NCBI GenBank assembly: GCA_964464755.1
Contig: CAYXGZ010000015.1
Span: 5,172 to 69,171 of the forward strand
Length of the DNA: 64,000 nt
Source of the DNA: CAYXGZ01 sp964464755
GTDB taxonomy: Bacteria > Planctomycetota > MHYJ01 > JACPRB01
Direction of reading: 5' to 3'
Shown: one piece after another, positions 59,864 through 64,000 of the stretch
How positions within the stretch are numbered: position 1 is the first letter of the stretch
Layout of the letters: the number at the start of each line of letters is the position of its first letter
Notes under the pieces: model-generated
The model's database searches: none
What the model saw: the letters and a program-made list of their open reading frames with translations, nothing else
Told to the model about the DNA's origin: nothing
Made by a program: the position numbers and the translations under genes

Positions 59864-61521
59864 GACGGGCCGCGGCGCTCCTGCTCCTCGCCGCGGGCTG
59901 CGCCGCCCCGGCCCGCCGCGACGCACCGGGGACGCCCGTGGCCGACCTCTACGACGCCTACCTCGCCGCCCGCGCCGCGCTGGACCCGAACTGGGCCACC
60001 GAGGCCGGGATCCACGACCACGACGCGCGCCTGACCCGCTTCGACGACGCCACGCGGACGGCGACGCTGCGGCTCGCCGGCGAGAACCTCGCCCGCCTCC
60101 AGGCCCTCGACCCGGAGCGGCTCTCCACGGACGAGCGCCTCGACGCGAGGCTCTGGACGGCCCAGCTGGAGACGGAGCTCTACGAGGCGAAGCGGATCGA
60201 CGAGCGCACGGTCCGCCCGGACCTGCCGCTCGGGGCCGTCTCGGCGGTCCACACCCTGCTCGTGAAGGACTTCGCTCCCCTCGAGCGGCGGAAGCGCGAC
60301 GCGGCCTCCCGCCTGCGCCAGCTTCCCGACGTGATCGGCGACGTGCGCCCGAGGCTGGCGGCGCCGCCGCGGATCTGGACCGAGATGGCGATCGAGGACG
60401 CGAAGGGGGCCGCGGAGGCGGTGGGCGGGCTCGCGAAGGACGCGGGCGACGCGGAGGCCGGGGAGCGGGCGAGGCGCGCGCTCGAGGACTACGTCGCCTT
60501 CCTGGAACGTGACCTGCTCCCGCGCTCGACGGGCGGGTTCGCGGTCGGCCGGGCGGCCTACGACTTCTACCTGCAGCGCTACCACCTGCTGGACCTCGAC
60601 GCGGACCGGCTGCTCGAGATCGGCCGGCGGGAGTGGGACCGCTCGATCGCGCTGCTCGAGGACTGCGCGAAGTCCATCGACCCGAAGCGGCCCTGGACGG
60701 AGATCCTCGCGGGGATGCTGAAGGAGCACCCGCCCGCGGACCGGCTGCTGGAGCACTACCGGGGGGTCGTCGCCCGGGCGCGCAAGGCCATGGACGGGAT
60801 CGTGACGCTGCCCGCGGGGGAGTCGCTGCAGGTCGTCGAGACGCCCGCGTTCGAGCGCAGCGCGATCCCGTACGCGGCCTACCACGCGCCGGGGCCGCTC
60901 GACTCCTCGCGCGTGGGGCACTTCTACGTCACGCCGGTGGACCCGGCCGCGACGCCGGAGGAGCGCGAGGCTCAGCTCGCCGGGCACAACGTCTACGACA
61001 TCCCGGGCACCGTGTGGCACGAGGCCTACCCCGGGCACCACACGCAGTTCGTGGCCGCGAAGGACGTGAAGTCGAAGGTGCGGGCGCTGAACAGCTCGCC
61101 GCTGCTCTCGGAGGGCTGGGGCTTCTACTGCGAGGAGCTGGCCCACGAGGCGGGCTTCTTCGCGGACCCGAGGGAGCGGCTGATGCAGCTGAACTGGAGG
61201 CTGCAGCGCGCGGCGCGGATCCTGCTCGACGCGTCCCTGCACGCGGGCGGGATGGGGGTCGAGGAGGCCGTGGCCTTCCTCCGCGACCGCGTGCGGATGG
61301 AGGAGCCGCAGGCCCGGGGCAGCGTGCGCGGCTACACGCGCTCGCCGGCCTACTTCATGGCCTACATGGTGGGGATGCTGGAGCTCCGGCGGATCCGCGA
61401 GGCGGCGAGGGCCCGGCTGGGGCCGCGCTTCTCGCTGCGGGAGTTCCACGACCGCGTCCTGCGCTACGGGAACGTGCCGCCGGGGCTGATCGAACGCGAA
61501 CTGGAGCGCGACTGGAGATGA
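59860..61521 (+). CDS. DUF885-family lipoprotein, probable metallo-hydrolase
   Basis: A 553-residue lipoprotein with lipobox LLAAGC at ~10-15. The C-terminal half holds the DUF885 signature WHEAYPGHHTQ (residue ~386) and EGWGFYCEELA (residue ~420). This is the pattern of a zinc metallopeptidase-like site with His and Glu ligands. Related proteins are annotated as hydrolases, but substrates are mostly unknown. It is the middle gene of a ParB-like / DUF885 / hutI run, all linked by 4-bp overlaps. Confidence 0.85.
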   Translation: MRRAAALLLLAAGCAAPARRDAPGTPVADLYDAYLAARAALDPNWATEAGIHDHDARLTRFDDATRTATLRLAGENLARLQALDPERLSTDERLDARLWTAQLETELYEAKRIDERTVRPDLPLGAVSAVHTLLVKDFAPLERRKRDAASRLRQLPDVIGDVRPRLAAPPRIWTEMAIEDAKGAAEAVGGLAKDAGDAEAGERARRALEDYVAFLERDLLPRSTGGFAVGRAAYDFYLQRYHLLDLDADRLLEIGRREWDRSIALLEDCAKSIDPKRPWTEILAGMLKEHPPADRLLEHYRGVVARARKAMDGIVTLPAGESLQVVETPAFERSAIPYAAYHAPGPLDSSRVGHFYVTPVDPAATPEEREAQLAGHNVYDIPGTVWHEAYPGHHTQFVAAKDVKSKVRALNSSPLLSEGWGFYCEELAHEAGFFADPRERLMQLNWRLQRAARILLDASLHAGGMGVEEAVAFLRDRVRMEEPQARGSVRGYTRSPAYFMAYMVGMLELRRIREAARARLGPRFSLREFHDRVLRYGNVPPGLIERELERDWR

Positions 61522-62771
61522 AGAAAGCCGACCTGCTGATCGTGAACGCGGCGGAGCTGGCCACGATGGCCGGGCCGCTGGGCCCGCGCCGGGGCAAGGA
61601 CCTCGCGGGCAACGGCGTGATCGCGGACGGCGCGGTCGCCGTGCTCGAGGGCGTGGTCGCGGCCACGGGGACGACCGCGGAGATCACCTCGACCTGGCTG
61701 GCGGGCGAGGGCGACGTCATCGACGCGAAGGGCCGGCTCGTGACCCCGGGCCTGGTGGACCCGCACACGCACCTGGTGTTCGGCGGGTCGCGGGAGGACG
61801 AGTTCGAGCAGCGCATCCGGGGGAAGACCTACGAGGAGATCGCGAAGGCGGGCGGGGGGATCAACTCGACGGTCGAGCGGACGCGGAAGGCGACGCGCGA
61901 GGAGCTGGTGGCCTCGGCGCGGACGCGGCTGCGGGGGATGCTGGCCCACGGGACGACGACGGTCGAGGCGAAGAGCGGGTACGGGCTGACGCTGGCGGAC
62001 GAGCTGAAGTGCCTCGAGGTCGTGCGCGAGCTCTCGGAGACGGAGTCGGTGGACCTCGTGCCGACCTTCATGGGGGCGCACGAGATCCCGCGGGAGTACG
62101 CGGCGCGGCGCGAGGAGTACGTGGACCAGGTGATCCGGGAGATGATCCCGGAGGTCGCGAAGCGGCGGCTCGCCGTGTTCTGCGACGTGTTCTGCGAGCC
62201 GGGGGTCTTCAGCGCGGACCAGGCGAAGCGCATCCTCGAGGCCGGGACGAAGGCGGGGCTCAAGCCGAAGATCCACGCGGAGGAGTTCAAGGCCAGCGGC
62301 GGGGCGGAGCTGGCCGTGGAGCTCGGCGCGGTCTCCGCGGACCACCTGATGGCGATCACGGAGCGCGGGATCCGCTCGATGAAGAAGGGGGCGACGGTGG
62401 CGGTGCTGCTGCCGGGGACGAGCTACTTCCTCGGCGGGACGAAGTACGCGCCGGCGCGGGTCCTGGTGGACGAGGGCGTGCCGGTGGCGCTGGGCTCGGA
62501 CTTCAACCCCGGGTCCTGCATGACCTACAACCTGCAGGCGGTGCTGTCGATCGCCTGCACGCAGCTGCGGATGCTGCCGTCGGAGGCGCTGTCGGCGGCG
62601 ACGATCAACGCGGCGCACGCCTGCGGGGTGGGGGACTGGGTCGGGTCGCTGGAGCCCGGCAAGCGGGCGGACCTGGTGGTCTGGGAGGCGCCGTCGGTGC
62701 GCTACCTGGCCTACCAGTTCGGCGTGAACCAGGCCCGGGTCGTGGTCAAGGCGGGCCGCCGGATCCGCTGA
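61518..62771 (+). CDS. hutI: Imidazolonepropionase
   Basis: A 417-residue amidohydrolase. The metal motif DPHTHLVFGG is at ~80-89, followed by EAKSGYGLT, a His in KIHAEEF and in SADHLM, and the late Asp in LGSDFNPGS. This set is characteristic of imidazolonepropionase, which opens the imidazolone ring in histidine degradation. No other hut genes are in the window. The ATG start overlaps the DUF885 stop (ATGA). Its 3' end overlaps the small membrane-protein gene on the other strand by 26 bp. Confidence 0.92.
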   Translation: MKKADLLIVNAAELATMAGPLGPRRGKDLAGNGVIADGAVAVLEGVVAATGTTAEITSTWLAGEGDVIDAKGRLVTPGLVDPHTHLVFGGSREDEFEQRIRGKTYEEIAKAGGGINSTVERTRKATREELVASARTRLRGMLAHGTTTVEAKSGYGLTLADELKCLEVVRELSETESVDLVPTFMGAHEIPREYAARREEYVDQVIREMIPEVAKRRLAVFCDVFCEPGVFSADQAKRILEAGTKAGLKPKIHAEEFKASGGAELAVELGAVSADHLMAITERGIRSMKKGATVAVLLPGTSYFLGGTKYAPARVLVDEGVPVALGSDFNPGSCMTYNLQAVLSIACTQLRMLPSEALSAATINAAHACGVGDWVGSLEPGKRADLVVWEAPSVRYLAYQFGVNQARVVVKAGRRIR

Positions 62772-63093
62772 GCGGTCCCCCGGACGCGTCGGGCTTCTTG
62801 AGCTTCCCCGGGTCCAGGGTGCGGGCGGAATAGCGCTTCTCGGGGTCGGAGCTCGGCGGGGGCGGGGCGGCGTCGGCCGCGGCCTTGGCCCGCAGCTCCG
62901 ATTCCAGCCGCTTCAGGCCCGTCCTCCACGCGATCACCGTCGAGGCGCCCGTGCAGAGCATCCCCAGCGGCATGAGGACCAGGGCGGTGACGGACAGGGG
63001 GTCCTTCGCGTTGGCGATGCCGCCGTTGGAGAGGAAGATGACGAGGCCGGAGGCGAAGATCAGCCAGCCGCCGACGCGGAGCAGGAGGGCCAT
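62746..63093 (-). CDS. Small two-helix membrane protein
   Basis: A 115-residue protein with two membrane segments (residues ~6-23 and ~38-60) and a charged, Pro-rich cytoplasmic tail. The ATG at 63093 has GGAGG ~8 bp upstream, so it is preferred over an in-frame ATG at 63117. It has no known motif. It lies downstream of atpC on the same strand with a ~50-bp gap. Confidence 0.65.
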   Translation of the reverse strand: MALLLRVGGWLIFASGLVIFLSNGGIANAKDPLSVTALVLMPLGMLCTGASTVIAWRTGLKRLESELRAKAAADAAPPPPSSDPEKRYSARTLDPGKLKKPDASGGPLSGSGGPP

Positions 63094-63141
63094 GGGGACG
63101 ACCTCCGGGAGGTCCAACGGGGCGCGGGCCCCGGGGGTTCG

Positions 63142-63558
63142 CTACTTCCCGCCGAAGCGCCGCGCGACGCGGAGGCGGTTCTCGGCGCGCTCCAGGGCGG
63201 CCTGGGCGCGGTCGCGGTCGAGGCCCTTCGCGTCGCCGTGCCGGAGGCGCTCGAGGGCGCGGACCTTGGCCTTCTCGGCGCGGGCGACGTCGATGTCCGA
63301 AACGGGCTCGGCGCTCTCGGAGAGCACGCTGGCCTTCGAGGGGGTGACCTCGACGAAGCCCCCGCTGGTCGAGAAGATCGTCTCGGAGCCCTCGCGGCGG
63401 ATGCGGATCTCGCCGGGCCGGAGGGTGCAGAGCAGCGGGGCGTGTCCGCCGAGCACGCCGAGGTAGCCCTCCTCCGCGGGGATCACGAGGGACGAGACCT
63501 CCTGGGAGAAGACGACCTTCTCCGGCGTGACGATCTCGAGCTTGAAGGTCCTGGCCAT
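63142..63558 (-). CDS. atpC: ATP synthase epsilon subunit
   Basis: A 138-residue F1 epsilon subunit. The N-terminal beta-sandwich (FKLEIVTPEKVVF, VIPAEEGYLGVLGGHAPLL, GFVEVTPSKASVLSESAE) is followed by a two-helix C-terminal domain (ALERAENRLRVARR). It regulates F1 rotation and coupling. It follows atpD by 2 bp on the same strand, the usual atpD-atpC order. Confidence 0.96.
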   Translation of the reverse strand: MARTFKLEIVTPEKVVFSQEVSSLVIPAEEGYLGVLGGHAPLLCTLRPGEIRIRREGSETIFSTSGGFVEVTPSKASVLSESAEPVSDIDVARAEKAKVRALERLRHGDAKGLDRDRAQAALERAENRLRVARRFGGK

Positions 63559-63560
63559 TC

Positions 63561-64000
63561 CTACGCCTGCATCTTCTTGGCGCTCTCGACGACCTCGTCG
63601 ATCGTGCCGACCATGTAGAAGGCCTGCTCGGGCAGCGTGTCGTGCTTGCCCTCGATGATCTCGCGGAAGGAGCGGATGGTGTCCTTGAGGGCGACGAAGC
63701 GGCCCGGGCGGCCCGTGAACTGCTCGCCGACGAAGAAGGGCTGGGAGAGCATCTTCTGGATGCGGCGGGCGCGGGCGACGGTCTTCTTGTCCTCGTCGGA
63801 GAGCTCCTCCATGCCCAGGATCGCGATGATGTCCTGGAGCTCCTGGTAGCGCTGGAGGATCCGCTGGACGTCGCGGGCGACCTTGTAGTGCTCGTCGCCG
63901 ACCACGAGGGGCTCGAGGAGGCGCGAGGTGGACTTGAGCGGGTCGACCGCGGGGTAGATGCCCAGCTCGGTGATGCGCCGGTCGAGCACGATCGTCGCGT
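63561..64000 (-). CDS. atpD: ATP synthase beta subunit, C-terminal part (cut by the window edge)
   Basis: The last ~145 residues of F1 beta. They begin ATIVLDRRITELGIYPAVDP and continue through the DELSEEDK-like hinge (MEELSDEDKKTVARAR) to the C-terminal helices. The Walker motifs lie outside the window. The frame is open to the right edge. Confidence 0.96.
   Translation of the reverse strand, partial: ATIVLDRRITELGIYPAVDPLKSTSRLLEPLVVGDEHYKVARDVQRILQRYQELQDIIAILGMEELSDEDKKTVARARRIQKMLSQPFFVGEQFTGRPGRFVALKDTIRSFREIIEGKHDTLPEQAFYMVGTIDEVVESAKKMQA

Noticed and set aside
1..64000. CRISPR arrays, rRNA genes, transposases, integrases and replication origin
   Set aside because: I looked for regular repeat-spacer patterns, rRNA landmarks and DDE or recombinase motifs on both strands and saw none. 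The ParB-like gene alone does not establish an origin.

Overview
The window is very GC-rich, with dense genes and many start/stop overlaps. It looks chromosomal and comes from a Gram-negative-type bacterium, most plausibly a planctomycete. The main reasons are an ECF-like sigma factor translationally coupled to a membrane Ser/Thr kinase with TPRs (14960-17880), a second kinase / sigma-like / pseudokinase cluster (34365-40492), a third TPR pseudokinase (56998-58908), GspG-like pseudopilin paralogs and several secreted HEAT-repeat proteins. The phylum is inferred from gene content only.

Layout. 2-3560: a QatABCD anti-phage locus (KAP ATPase tail, QatB, QueC-like QatC, TatD-like QatD), visibly less GC-rich than the rest, followed by a displaced 3' end of frr (ribosome recycling factor) that may mark an insertion boundary. 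3948-7822: a hypothetical gene, a four-helix-bundle gene framed by inverted 7-bp repeats, a HAD/enoyl-CoA hydratase fusion and a HAD-type hydrolase. 7876-7950: tRNA-Lys. 8070-20397: methyltransferase, a duplicated pseudopilin-like gene (8971 and 18572), CPBP protease, FG-GAP protein, HEAT-VWA protein and the kinase/sigma pair. 20429-27458: a 28-residue membrane peptide, cytochrome c, then a TetR-controlled RND efflux operon with a perfect 16-bp palindromic operator. 28248-28323: tRNA-Glu. 30655-33341: a compact SPFH / divergent NAD kinase / NrtR-like operon behind a striking double operator, the best candidate here for an under-described system. 33338-40492: CorA and the second kinase cluster. 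40476-48621: DUF309, SDR, secretin-like, HEAT, S9 peptidase and thioredoxin reductase genes. 48728-52763: hydroxyacyl-CoA dehydrogenase, a fused EtfB-EtfA and an FNR-type reductase facing a SufR-like regulator. 52874-62771: secreted protein, GAF protein, a large unassigned protein, PilZ, pseudokinase, ParB-like, DUF885 and hutI. 63142-64000: atpC and the end of atpD.

A pattern across the window is a TANNNT -10-like box only 6-8 nt upstream of the start codon at about 15 genes, including back-to-back pairs in 45-55 bp intergenic gaps. This suggests extensive leaderless transcription and helps to choose starts. No CRISPR array, rRNA, transposase or integrase was seen. All functional calls come from reading motifs in the sequence; no database search was run.
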